A stretch of 49,157 nt of DNA from a virus: positions 1 through 49,157 of IMG/VR virus record IMGVR_UViG_3300043568_000787, one strand, 5' to 3'. The notes under the pieces are model-generated. The model ran no database searches. It had not been told where the DNA came from and worked only from the letters and a program-made list of their open reading frames with translations. Positions 35,401-45,046 of the stretch are shown piece after piece; the stretch's first letter is position 1, and each line of letters opens with the position of its first letter. Position numbers and translations under genes: made by a program.

Positions 35401-38400
35401 TACATTCACAGTATTCACAAATATTAATCCTGGCACTGCCACAGTACAAGGTACAATTTATTACGGTGGTGCTAGTGGTATTACCAAAGCAGACTACACT
35501 GCTGCCAGTGCAATTATTGTGGGCAGCGTTGGAGCAAACTTCAACACACCATTTACCGCTTCGGCCAATACATTGATTATAGGCACTGATAGAACTCCTA
35601 GTACTACTAACACAGCAGTAAATCCAAGTGCGGTAACAGCCGCTGCTTCATCAACTAATAACTATTTTCTACGTATTTCAACAACTGGACAATATTTAAT
35701 CACTGAAAATACAGCAAGTCCAATATTTACTAATGGAACTATCAGTGCGGCATTTAGATATAACAACAATGCTTACATCACAAGCGCACTAGTTCATAAT
35801 TTTATAACAAACAATGAAGTTAAAATTAGTGCAACAACTTCAAGTTTTTCAGCAACTGCGACTATTACCGTAACAAGTACTACTGAATTTTATTACACAA
35901 ATACTGCTGCCGACAGCTCAACTAGTGCTAGCACCACAGCAACAGCCACACTAGCAGGCGCATCTAGTGCATTAACAATGACTGGTAGTGTGGCATCAGC
36001 CAGCTTAACCGGAACCATCACGGTAGGCGACTTTGTATTTGATACAGCTGGAACTATACCATTAGGTTCAAAGATTACTGTAGTCAATATGGGAGTTAAC
36101 CCACGAACTTTTACAGTTACGTTTCCAGCAACTAGTACAGTGGCAAGTACAACTACAGCTACTTTAAAATTCTTTACTCCCGCTGTAGAAACAGGCTCAA
36201 TACGTACAGTATTAACTGCAGCTGATAATCAAGCACAGGCGGAATTTATTGAACTACGTGCTGGCATAATTACCAGTGTTAACAATTTGTCAGGTCTAAC
36301 AGGCGGAACATTATATACCAACGGAGTATATTACAGTGTTCCATTAACCAACGTTTCAGGCACTGGTGTTGGCGCCCTGGCAGACATCACAGTGGCCGCT
36401 GGAGCAGTAACAGGTGTTGACATTGTATTTGGCGGAGCAAATTATGCTGTAGGTAATGCTCTATCTGCTGTATCGGTAGCAGGCGGATTTGGTAACGGCA
36501 CTGGATCAGGCTTTCAAATATTAGTTAATGCTATTGAAAAACGCATTTATACAAACTTATTTGGCGGCGAGACCTTTGTTGCTACTAACGGTGCGCCTGA
36601 CTTTGTTGAAGATAATGCCGCAACACAACTAACTGTCACTGCCACTACAACCGTAACGGCAACATTCAATGCTGCTTCAACAGGCAGTGGCGGCGGCGTT
36701 GACACTGTATTAAATAGAATTACCACACTGGCACTCCACGGATTCACTAACGGCGACCCTGTAATATACAGTCCCGGTACAGACCCAGCAGTAGGTGGCC
36801 TAATATCTGGTAACGTTTATTATGCTAAAGTTATTACCACAAGCACAATTGAATTGTATAATAACTATTCATTGGGAACAATTCAAGTACTAAGTTCTAG
36901 TACAGGCACCGGCCATACATTTACACGTAAGACGGTAGATATTGTTAACAATACTATTACTGTACCTGCTCATGGATTTACTACAGGCGACGCTTTTCAG
37001 ATAATAGGATCAAGTTTACCAGAGCAGAGTAGTGTACAAATTACTTCAGGAAGGCACTTCTTTGTTGGCAGCATAACTACAAATAGTTTTAGTATTCATG
37101 AATTGCGAAGCGATGCGTTAGATAGTACTGCTGGTGTAACTATCGGTGCTGTTGATTTAACTGCTACAGGTTCAGGAACTATAACATTTATTAAGAATAG
37201 CATTAAAATTACTGGAGTAGTGAATACAAGTAGTCAAACACGGGGCAACTGGAATAGTTTAGTTGCTACCACAATTGATGCTAGTAATATTGTATCTGGT
37301 ATTATTGCAACATCACGATTAGCCACTGGTTCAGCTAGTAGCAGTACGTTTTTGCGAGGTGATAGTATTTGGTCAACTGTGGTACAAAGTGCAGCTCTTG
37401 CAGCTAGCAGTGCTTTAACATTAACAGGCAGCGGATCAAGCCCGTACTACGGCGCACTAACATTTGATGTTACTAAAGTAAACAGTACTGGTGCTGTGGG
37501 CAACTATACAAGCCCAGGCGTAGCTAGTTTTAACACTGTACAATTTAGTGTAGGACTTGGATCTAGTTTAGGTGAAGGTCAAGTGTTGATAAAAGACAAT
37601 GTTATTGATGCTGGAACATTACAAACTAAAAATTTAGCTTACGTACTAGATTCTGCCAATCACACAACTCAACCAGTTAGCGTGGGAGGAACTGGTTTAG
37701 TAACGTATACACAAGGTGATACACTATATGCTAGTGCATCTGCTACACTAAACAAATTAAATATTGGTGTTGCTAATACCGTAATGACTAGTAGTGGCAC
37801 CGCGCCACAGTGGAGTCCAGGTTTAACAATTGCTAAATCATATGATGCTACAGGTGCTGCAATTACAACCAGTAGTACAGCACAAGCATTTGTATTTGAC
37901 GCCAACACCAAAGCAGTATCTATTGGCAGTGCTGCAAGCAGTGTAGTTATTGGATCAAATACAGCCAGTGAAGCATTTACAACCAATGTTAAGAGTTACA
38001 CAACCGGCGGCAGTGCTATAGTAACTGTAACAGCCAACGTTGGACTAACAGGTGTTATCAGCACAGTAGCACGAAACGGCTCAAACGTGGCAACAATTGC
38101 CACAACTACCAATCACGGATTAATCTCAACTGATACAGTGACTATTGTTTGCGGTGACGCTGGATTTAATACTGTTAACGCCGTTGTTACAGTAACCAGT
38201 TTGACTACATTTACCTACGCAAATACTGGTGCTACTGTGGTGTCAACAGCAGGAACAGGCAGTGTGTTCATTGGCGCAACTGGCATGAGTTTAGGCACAG
38301 CATCAACTAATGCAGACACATTCTTAATGTTTGGATCTAGTCCAATTGCTGCGGGTGTACGAACAGGTATGCTTGTACAAGGTAACGCATTTATTCCAGC

Positions 38401-39628
38401 AGGTACAACAGTATCAGGTGTTGACGCTGCCCGTGTGTACTTGAGTTCAGCAGTAACAGGAATTATCACAGTAACAACCCCAATAGCGTTCACTGACACT
38501 AACACAAGTTTAGGTATTAGAACAGGAGATCAAGTTACTGTCGCTAGTTCAGGCGATACTAACATCAACGGCACATGGCCTGTAACGTCGGCCAGCGCAA
38601 CAAGTACTACATTTAGTTTTAAAATTACTACAGCTACTACACAATCTAACTTGGCTCGTGTTGGTACAATAGTAAGAGAAAGTACTATTGTTTTGAGAAA
38701 TAGAAACATAACGCTAGGCTCAAGCGAAGCCAGTGTTGCACCAGTAACTTCAACGTTAAAAGGCGAAAACGCAGTAGGTACAAACATAGCCGGCGCCAAC
38801 ATTATTATTCAAAGTGGCGCCAACACTGGCAACAGTATGGCGGGCGGCTCAATAAAGTTTAAGACACCGTCACAGGGAAGTTCGGGAGACGAGCAACAAG
38901 TGATGACTGAGCGTATGCGTATTGACCAGTCGGGGGTTTCGAATCAATTAGATTTAGAAACTTCAATGTCCACTGCTAATGTGTTTAATCAGATTGTTGG
39001 CACAGTTAACTTTGCTGGCTCGGCAACCACACTGGCACTAGCCAACTCATCATCTAGTGCCACAGCCATCAATATTGCTACAAATGCTACGGGTGGAGCA
39101 AGTACACTAACATTTGGCGGTGCTGTAACTGGTAATATTGTTAAAATTAAAAGCACTACAGCAGGCACAGTTAACTTGACCAGTGATGTGACTACTGGCA
39201 CAGTCAATATCTATACCGGTGTAACTACCGGCACAATTAATATTGGTAGCACAACAAGTACACTTGCTATAGGAACACTATCATTAAACGGTCAAGCATA
39301 CGAAAGTTCAAGCGAAACAGCTAGCATTGTCGCTAGCGCTCCTACAGTAGTAAGTACATTTCCAATAGCTACATACCGCAGTGCCAAGTACATTTTACAA
39401 GTAACTTGTACAGCAGGTACTGACAGTGGCAACTATCAAGTTAGTGAAATTTTAACAATTCATAACGGCACAACAGCACAAATGACAGACTACGGTGTAG
39501 TTAAAACTGGCAATAGTTTAGTAGTGTTTACAGCCGCTGTGAACGGTGCTAATTTAGAACTTTCTGCCCAATCGACAGCAGGTAATACAATCAAAGTGAG
39601 GGTAGTGAGAACGTTAAACACTATCTAA
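32450..39628 (+). CDS. Giant tail-fibre-like structural protein B, 2392 aa
   Basis: The N-terminus (TKIIHKRSSVADKVPLAGDL, SAGELGLNTADAKIYMKND) is a module found at the start of many phage fibre proteins. Residues about 155-260 hold a beta-helix-like domain paralogous to that of fibre A: RVYVSATKGNDLNDGISAPV and VSAGDYVENNPIIVPDNVTV. A unit LGDFKVGTFITAFNRTGNVT also parallels fibre A. Ig-like NHGL inserts recur (for example TTTNHGLISTDTVTIVCGDA), and GGTGLVTYTQGDTLYAS is a trimer-type motif. The C-terminal 200 residues return to ATTLALANSSSSATAINIAT repeats and end in a globular tail. AGGA precedes the ATG. Very likely a distal or long fibre component; receptor unknown. Confidence 0.75.
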   Translation: MATKIIHKRSSVADKVPLAGDLSAGELGLNTADAKIYMKNDAGTVVDVTASIYKKNTNVTVSDTGTDGTVTAVADGTTVLTATSTQISLTQNTSLDNASTLQLKELTVNGVNYTGIKAADNLASSYTLTLPTATGLLNQILKTDGSGQLGWIDSDTFGSNRVYVSATKGNDLNDGISAPVLTIKRGLQIASGLVYTSGSAVNGVRINVIVSAGDYVENNPIIVPDNVTVKGDSLRSVSIRPLNANRDLLRVRNGCYFGEVTFKDGLSSGIPAYSFAYAVSFDNPLDTTTSRVGYTYLPSTKPIISQSPYIQNCTLLSFLGASGVLVDGSLVVTPNTPTNQIESENPISGAAPEQGKSMVANAFTMLSFGGTGWRVINDAYVQLVSCFQIFMLNGTYTQSGGYCSITNSATNFGLYALRASGFSPNAFAFDKGYIGTTGTTGSIQTITAFGWTRINGPVEEFVIQIYDPTTNANLTNSYKTALGNYLSVSFNSATAIDIGTDTFTIVAHGLLNQDQISYESNGTTQLGNIFDGDIFYVKKLTNDTFQLYYDNSLTKLVDITFAGVGTQNFIRQDYDMFVNAVTDTHNTFQTLVLAAGSPSGYTFVIGDLVEGTTGGFPSKGYVYSYVSGTRTLTLNINKVTIGLTETRNVFTAASSITQVAGVSVTYTVSTATARTDLYGADFEIAPSLIGGSYTNVVTLPGKEIWFHRPSITNSSSHTWEYAGSGTDYNALPQNGGKTVSAYEQVSEAAGRVYTSGTNELGDFKVGTFITAFNRTGNVTFTNKITVDTLDVLRLGVGGVTVESISVDPELGNDEPGGPKHSRLSTQLATYTYFQTHLGNVLDKSVSTNAIPGSLVQLNSNGQINSDLIPTSRSFTSWSSNGIDSRLIQVDNIPASDILSGDIATENFYQQELTLTGGVVTAPIGSVVIQTTANTATTAITSGINTFTVTHSGAVTLTANTYVLIEGVTPAAYNGVWKINRAAAGTFTVFTNINPGTATVQGTIYYGGASGITKADYTAASAIIVGSVGANFNTPFTASANTLIIGTDRTPSTTNTAVNPSAVTAAASSTNNYFLRISTTGQYLITENTASPIFTNGTISAAFRYNNNAYITSALVHNFITNNEVKISATTSSFSATATITVTSTTEFYYTNTAADSSTSASTTATATLAGASSALTMTGSVASASLTGTITVGDFVFDTAGTIPLGSKITVVNMGVNPRTFTVTFPATSTVASTTTATLKFFTPAVETGSIRTVLTAADNQAQAEFIELRAGIITSVNNLSGLTGGTLYTNGVYYSVPLTNVSGTGVGALADITVAAGAVTGVDIVFGGANYAVGNALSAVSVAGGFGNGTGSGFQILVNAIEKRIYTNLFGGETFVATNGAPDFVEDNAATQLTVTATTTVTATFNAASTGSGGGVDTVLNRITTLALHGFTNGDPVIYSPGTDPAVGGLISGNVYYAKVITTSTIELYNNYSLGTIQVLSSSTGTGHTFTRKTVDIVNNTITVPAHGFTTGDAFQIIGSSLPEQSSVQITSGRHFFVGSITTNSFSIHELRSDALDSTAGVTIGAVDLTATGSGTITFIKNSIKITGVVNTSSQTRGNWNSLVATTIDASNIVSGIIATSRLATGSASSSTFLRGDSIWSTVVQSAALAASSALTLTGSGSSPYYGALTFDVTKVNSTGAVGNYTSPGVASFNTVQFSVGLGSSLGEGQVLIKDNVIDAGTLQTKNLAYVLDSANHTTQPVSVGGTGLVTYTQGDTLYASASATLNKLNIGVANTVMTSSGTAPQWSPGLTIAKSYDATGAAITTSSTAQAFVFDANTKAVSIGSAASSVVIGSNTASEAFTTNVKSYTTGGSAIVTVTANVGLTGVISTVARNGSNVATIATTTNHGLISTDTVTIVCGDAGFNTVNAVVTVTSLTTFTYANTGATVVSTAGTGSVFIGATGMSLGTASTNADTFLMFGSSPIAAGVRTGMLVQGNAFIPAGTTVSGVDAARVYLSSAVTGIITVTTPIAFTDTNTSLGIRTGDQVTVASSGDTNINGTWPVTSASATSTTFSFKITTATTQSNLARVGTIVRESTIVLRNRNITLGSSEASVAPVTSTLKGENAVGTNIAGANIIIQSGANTGNSMAGGSIKFKTPSQGSSGDEQQVMTERMRIDQSGVSNQLDLETSMSTANVFNQIVGTVNFAGSATTLALANSSSSATAINIATNATGGASTLTFGGAVTGNIVKIKSTTAGTVNLTSDVTTGTVNIYTGVTTGTINIGSTTSTLAIGTLSLNGQAYESSSETASIVASAPTVVSTFPIATYRSAKYILQVTCTAGTDSGNYQVSEILTIHNGTTAQMTDYGVVKTGNSLVVFTAAVNGANLELSAQSTAGNTIKVRVVRTLNTI

Positions 39629-39634
39629 TAAATA
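39628..39634 (+). promoter_or_regulatory. Late promoter box before fibre gene C
   Basis: AATAAATACA, beginning on the last base of the stop codon of fibre B, matches the late consensus. Predicted start near 39640 gives a leader of about 22 bases containing GGAG at 39647-39650 before the ATG at 39662. Confidence 0.6.
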
Positions 39635-39661
39635 CAACATACTGGTGGAGAGTGAAACCAA

Positions 39662-42600
39662 ATGGCAACAATAGACTTCGTCGTTAAGAACGGCCTGACT
39701 GTCACAGAAAAGACTACAATACAAAGCACGACAGATGCATCAAGCTCATCTGATACAAATGCTTCTTTAAATACTGCTGGCGGCAGCGCAATTGCTAAGA
39801 AACTGTACGTAGGTACTGATTTTCAAGCAGGCGGCACAACAATTAATTTAGGCACTAGTGCTGCAGCATTAACAACAACTACGTTAGGCGGAGCAATTAC
39901 TGGCAATATATTGAAAGTGTCTGGCACAGCAGCAGGTACAATCAATTTATCAACAGACGTAACAACTGGTATTATAAATGCGTTTACTAGTTTGACTACT
40001 GGTACAATGAATATTGGTACCGGTGCTGGCGCCGGTACATTCAATATCGGTGGCACGGCCGCTGTATTAAACATTGGCACTACAACTGGTAACAGCATAC
40101 TTGAAGTTCGTGGAGATGCCACAACTGGTACTGCCACTATTAGAACTAATACAGGTGTTACAACAGCCAACGTATTCAATACAGTGTCAACAACTGGTAA
40201 TTTATTTGGCGCAGCGACTACTATTTCGGTAGGTACAACTAGCGGAACTATTACACTAAGTAATCCAACTGTAGTAGGAACACAAGCAACTGTTACCTTG
40301 TGGAATACAACAAGTACAACAGTTAACGCATTTGGTGCAGCCACAACTATTGATATAGGCGCTGCCACTGGCACATTGACCATTGGCAATCAAACGATTA
40401 CAGGAACCAACGCCCACACATTCAATATGAACGGCACCAATCCAAGTATTGCAAGTAGCAATACAGGTACAGCAAGTTTATTCAACGCTAACATTACTGC
40501 AATTAACTTTGGTCAAGCTGCCGCAATCAGCATGGGTGCCACCACTTTGAATACCACTGTAAGAGGTAATTTATTAGTCGATGGCAATACAACACTTGGC
40601 AATGCAAGTGGCGACACAGTCACTTATAATGCTAATACTTCGTACGTTCCAAACACTTATACATTTACGCTAGATGATGCTGTTGCTAACAATACCACTT
40701 ATCCAATTAAATTTAGTCATACAACCACAGGCACTGCCGCTGCAGGTATTGGCACTGGTGTACAGTTCATTACAGAAAACGCTGCTGGTACAGGTATTGC
40801 CGGTTCTTACATTGAATCAGTATCGACCAACGTAACTGCTGGCGCCGAAGCATTCAATCTAGTATTTAAAACGATGACAGCTGGCGGCACTGCTGCCCAA
40901 GCAATGTCGGTTAATAATAATACACTGACAGTAGGTGCAGGTTCAACATCAACCACAATCACAACACAAACAAGCAGTAATTTAACCATCCTTCCTGGTG
41001 CGACTGGAGTGACTAGTAATGGTACTAGTTTAACATTAAAAGCGGGCCCTGGTGGTGCAACCAGTGGAAATGGCGGAGCCGCGACAATAGGCGCGGGCGA
41101 TGCCTCAACTTTAGGCCTAGGAGGAATAGCAACTTTCCGCTCTGGAATCTCTGTAGGTACGAATCAAGTAGGCGTTAATACAATAATTGAAGCAGGTAAT
41201 GGCACTGGCACGGGCGGCAGCGGAGATATTGTATTTAGAACTGCTCAGGTTGGAACCAGCGGAGCAACCTCTAACACTATGGCTGATAGATTTTATATTA
41301 GGCCAAGCGGAGCAATTGATATAGTTGGGACAATGACTGTATCTGGAGACTTGATAGTTAATGGAACAACCACTACTGTTAATTCTACCATAGTATCTGT
41401 TGATGATAAAAATATAGAATTAGGTAGTATTGTTGCCAAATCAGGGTTACAGGCCACACTAACATTGGTAACTGCTATTGTAAATTTAACAACAGGCGAT
41501 ACTAAAAGTTTGATTCCTGGAATGTCATTGACTGTTAATACAGGACCCGGAGCTTTCGGCGCAGCCGCATTAATCTTAACTGTTAACAGTTTAACTCAAT
41601 TTACAGCTAGCATTAATCACTCAGTCGCAGGCAATGTGACATTTACAGTTGGAGCAGCAACTGATTTTACTGCAGACGGTGGCGGAATCACACTTAAAGG
41701 TGATACTGATAAAACATTTACATGGGTTAAAACTACTAACGCATTTTCTGCTAACACAAAATTATCAGGAACAGAATTAATTTCAACAGTGGCTGTAGGC
41801 ACAGCACCGTTGACAGTAACCAGCACAACAGTAGTCACTAACTTAAACGCAGATTTATTAGATGGACAAAACGGTAGTTACTATAACGATTGGACTAATA
41901 TAACAAACAAGCCCGACCCAGTTGTCACTATTACATTAACAGGTGACGTTACAGGAACTGGTACTGCCACGCTAACAGACTTAGCCAGCGGCACCGCTAG
42001 CTTTGCCACAACAATTGCTGCCGACAGCGTGGCATTGGGAACAGACACTACAGGTAACTATGTTGCTTCAATGACAGCAGGCACTGGCATTACCGTGGGA
42101 ACAGCCACAGGTGAAGGATCAACTCCGGTAATTACCAATACAGGTGTTACTAGTTTAGTTGCAGGTAATGCAATCACGATATCTGGTGCCACAGGTGCGG
42201 TCACAGTTAATCATGCCGATACTAGCAGTCAAGCAAGTGTTGATAATTCTAACGGAACAGTAATTCAAGATGTAACACTTGATACTTATGGACACGTAAC
42301 TGGGTTAGCATCTGTAGATCTAGATTTAAGATATCTAGGTAAAACTGCAAAAGCTGCAGACTCTGAACTGTTAGATGGATACGATTCTACAGCATATCAA
42401 GGTCCTGTGTCGGCAGTTAAAACGTTTTATTGGGCAATACCACAAAGCGGTAACCAGGCAAAACAATTTGAAATAGCAAGAGTTGCTGTGGATTTCAACG
42501 ACTGGAATAGCATTGGTGTTATTGAAATTGAATTGTTGGAAAAATATTACGGTTCTGGTCTTAAGAAAAAATACACTGTATCTTATGGCAGCGGTCCAAC

Positions 42601-45046
42601 ATCAACACTTAGACTAGTTGAATATATAGGCATTGGCCCAAACAATTTTAGAGTAACTGTGGGCGCATCAGTGACAGGCACAGGTGATCAACGATGGATA
42701 CCCATCTACGTCGAAACTACCGCTTACGCACAGTGCGATGTTCGGCTAACAACCAATTGGAATCAAACAGGGACAAATCCACCGCCAATGGACACAATGT
42801 TTATCATTAGCAGCCCTGGCGCTGGCACCAATATTGCTGCCTTTACTCCAGATAGCGTACCTGAACTTACCAGTGCTTCAAGTGCTACTATTAACGGTGC
42901 TACTATTTTAACATCATTTGCTGAAGCTGATACACTGTCAACTGTTACTAGCCGAGGCGCCACTACCAGTACTCTATCAACTTTCTCAGGTGGTCTAACA
43001 GCAAACGGCTCTGTCAAACTTCCAGACCTTGGAACATCTGGATTCGTTAAACTTGGCGTTGGCGGCGTACTTAGTGCAGACACTAGCACGTATCTTACAG
43101 CAGAAGCCGATACACTGGCCACCGTGACAAACCGCGGGTTTATTACAAGGGGCAGTTCTGGAACATTTGCTGATGGTTCTCAAGGTACTCCAGGATTGGA
43201 AATATATGGAACTGGCAGTACTAACCCTGCTTACATGACTTTCCATAGACCTGGATCATATGCTATAAAACTAGGATTAGATGGTACTGACTTAAAAGTT
43301 GGTGGTTGGAGCATGGGCGCAGTTGCTCATAGAGTGTGGCATGAAGGAAACATTACTCCACTAACTGCTGAAGCCGATACTCTGGCCACAGTAACTGGCC
43401 GAGGCTCAACTACAACTACAATGTCAAGCTTCAATGGCGGAGGCAGATTCCTTGCGCCCAACGATGAGTTTTTTAGTTTTACTAACGTGGATTCAGATTC
43501 AACTCACTATACTTCAAGAAATAATCGACTATTAACATCTAATGGCACTAATTGGGCTGCGGATGGTAAAGATGCAGTTATAGCCATCACAAGAAGCAGC
43601 TCTGGAACTACTAGAGGCCAAAGTATTGGTCTTACACTTCATAATGAAAATAATACAACTAATTCTTATTCTCCAGCAATAACATTCTCAGCTCTTTCTA
43701 ACTCCGGTAGTTACAACTCGATGTATGCTGCCATTATGGGCAAAAAGACGGGCATCGGTGGCGCTAGCGGCACCGACCCTAATTGGAATAGGGGAGAGTT
43801 GCATTTTTATACAGTGGGCGCAAGTTATGTGGGCGATGTTCCTACCATGGTGCTAGTTGGTACTTCGACCTCAACTGGCGGAGTTGGCATTGGCACCACC
43901 ACAGTTGCTAATGGATATTCGTTAGACATTCAAAATGCCTCGGTGTTAACGAGAATGGAGTCAACAACAGGTGCAAACGCCGCTTTGTTTGTTATAAAAA
44001 ACACTGCTGGAAACACCATATTTGGTAATCAAGGTTCAGTTGCCTCAACATTTTCAGGATCTTATAACTACGCAACTGTTTTGGGAACAGATTCGGCCAG
44101 AGCATTACAATTTGCAACAAACAACACAGTTCGCTTTGAGGTTAATAGTGCCGGGACATTTACTGCTTATCACAATAGTTACATGATCGGCGAAACCTTT
44201 GGTGGATTATCTATTGGTGAATCGCCTACTAATTACAATGGGTGGGACAGACAATTGAATGTTCACGGCAGCGGCAATGCTAGAATACATGTAAAGACCG
44301 GCACTGTTAGTATGGGTATGTATGCTCATGATGCATGGCAAGCTGTTAGTGGCGTAACACCTGGTGGATTCGTTGGAACATATAATAGTTATCCATTATC
44401 ATTCATGGTTAATGCTTTACAAGTAGGCGTATTTAATACTAGTGGATATTTTGGAGTAGGCACATCAAGTCCAGGATATAAACTTAGCGTCAATACTGCT
44501 GCGGACGTATGGCATTGTCAGTTTGGAACTAGTGGCGGAAAGCAACTAAGGATAGGTGGAAGCACAACCAATGGTAGTGTTATCGGAGCATATAACAATG
44601 ATAGCAATTCATCTCCAGCAAGTTTATTATTGAACAGAGATGGCGGCAATGTTGGTGTCGGTACTAGTGCTCCAGTGTACACACTTCAAGTCGTTGGTTC
44701 ATTCGCAGCAACTACTAAATCTTTTGTAATTGATCACCCAACTAGAGCTGGAATGAAATTACGATATGGTAGTTTAGAAGGACCTGAAAACGGTGTTTAT
44801 GTAAGAGGTAGATTAAAAGGTAATACGATTGAACTTCCAGAATACTGGACCAAACTTGTAGATCCTGACTCCATCACAGTAAACTTAACACCAATTGGTA
44901 AACATCAAAATTTGTATGTTCTATGTATTAAAGACAATGTTGTTCATGTTGAAAATAGTGGGTTGTTTCCATCTAAGATTGATTGTTTCTACACAGTATA
45001 TGGGGAGCGAGTCGACGTTGAAAAACTTGTGGTGGAGATTGAGTAA
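39662..45046 (+). CDS. Giant tail-fibre-like structural protein C, 1794 aa
   Basis: The N-terminus ATIDFVVKNGLTVTEKTTIQ is followed by about 300 residues of TTVNAFGAATTIDIGAATGT-type repeats that share near-identical DNA with fibre A. A GDLIVNGTTTTVNST unit follows, then repeats of the form AEADTLATVTGRG, and several GTSSPGYKLSV-like strands. The C-terminus carries a conserved fibre-tip domain: KSFVIDHPTRAGMKLRYGSL, EGPENGVYVRGRLKG, then IELPEYWTKLVDPDSITVNL and TPIG. Marine phage structural proteins often end this way. The last base of its TAA stop is the first base of the next ATG (TAATG). The fibre role is strong by pattern; whether the end domain cleaves itself is not evident. Confidence 0.78.
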   Translation: MATIDFVVKNGLTVTEKTTIQSTTDASSSSDTNASLNTAGGSAIAKKLYVGTDFQAGGTTINLGTSAAALTTTTLGGAITGNILKVSGTAAGTINLSTDVTTGIINAFTSLTTGTMNIGTGAGAGTFNIGGTAAVLNIGTTTGNSILEVRGDATTGTATIRTNTGVTTANVFNTVSTTGNLFGAATTISVGTTSGTITLSNPTVVGTQATVTLWNTTSTTVNAFGAATTIDIGAATGTLTIGNQTITGTNAHTFNMNGTNPSIASSNTGTASLFNANITAINFGQAAAISMGATTLNTTVRGNLLVDGNTTLGNASGDTVTYNANTSYVPNTYTFTLDDAVANNTTYPIKFSHTTTGTAAAGIGTGVQFITENAAGTGIAGSYIESVSTNVTAGAEAFNLVFKTMTAGGTAAQAMSVNNNTLTVGAGSTSTTITTQTSSNLTILPGATGVTSNGTSLTLKAGPGGATSGNGGAATIGAGDASTLGLGGIATFRSGISVGTNQVGVNTIIEAGNGTGTGGSGDIVFRTAQVGTSGATSNTMADRFYIRPSGAIDIVGTMTVSGDLIVNGTTTTVNSTIVSVDDKNIELGSIVAKSGLQATLTLVTAIVNLTTGDTKSLIPGMSLTVNTGPGAFGAAALILTVNSLTQFTASINHSVAGNVTFTVGAATDFTADGGGITLKGDTDKTFTWVKTTNAFSANTKLSGTELISTVAVGTAPLTVTSTTVVTNLNADLLDGQNGSYYNDWTNITNKPDPVVTITLTGDVTGTGTATLTDLASGTASFATTIAADSVALGTDTTGNYVASMTAGTGITVGTATGEGSTPVITNTGVTSLVAGNAITISGATGAVTVNHADTSSQASVDNSNGTVIQDVTLDTYGHVTGLASVDLDLRYLGKTAKAADSELLDGYDSTAYQGPVSAVKTFYWAIPQSGNQAKQFEIARVAVDFNDWNSIGVIEIELLEKYYGSGLKKKYTVSYGSGPTSTLRLVEYIGIGPNNFRVTVGASVTGTGDQRWIPIYVETTAYAQCDVRLTTNWNQTGTNPPPMDTMFIISSPGAGTNIAAFTPDSVPELTSASSATINGATILTSFAEADTLSTVTSRGATTSTLSTFSGGLTANGSVKLPDLGTSGFVKLGVGGVLSADTSTYLTAEADTLATVTNRGFITRGSSGTFADGSQGTPGLEIYGTGSTNPAYMTFHRPGSYAIKLGLDGTDLKVGGWSMGAVAHRVWHEGNITPLTAEADTLATVTGRGSTTTTMSSFNGGGRFLAPNDEFFSFTNVDSDSTHYTSRNNRLLTSNGTNWAADGKDAVIAITRSSSGTTRGQSIGLTLHNENNTTNSYSPAITFSALSNSGSYNSMYAAIMGKKTGIGGASGTDPNWNRGELHFYTVGASYVGDVPTMVLVGTSTSTGGVGIGTTTVANGYSLDIQNASVLTRMESTTGANAALFVIKNTAGNTIFGNQGSVASTFSGSYNYATVLGTDSARALQFATNNTVRFEVNSAGTFTAYHNSYMIGETFGGLSIGESPTNYNGWDRQLNVHGSGNARIHVKTGTVSMGMYAHDAWQAVSGVTPGGFVGTYNSYPLSFMVNALQVGVFNTSGYFGVGTSSPGYKLSVNTAADVWHCQFGTSGGKQLRIGGSTTNGSVIGAYNNDSNSSPASLLLNRDGGNVGVGTSAPVYTLQVVGSFAATTKSFVIDHPTRAGMKLRYGSLEGPENGVYVRGRLKGNTIELPEYWTKLVDPDSITVNLTPIGKHQNLYVLCIKDNVVHVENSGLFPSKIDCFYTVYGERVDVEKLVVEIE
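40367..40451 (+). repeat. DNA segment shared between fibre genes C and A
   Basis: 40367-40404 is identical over 38 bases to 31576-31613 in fibre A, and 40424-40451 is identical over 28 bases to 31633-31660. The two genes are about 8.8 kb apart. A third, more diverged copy begins near 30121. Confidence 0.85.
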
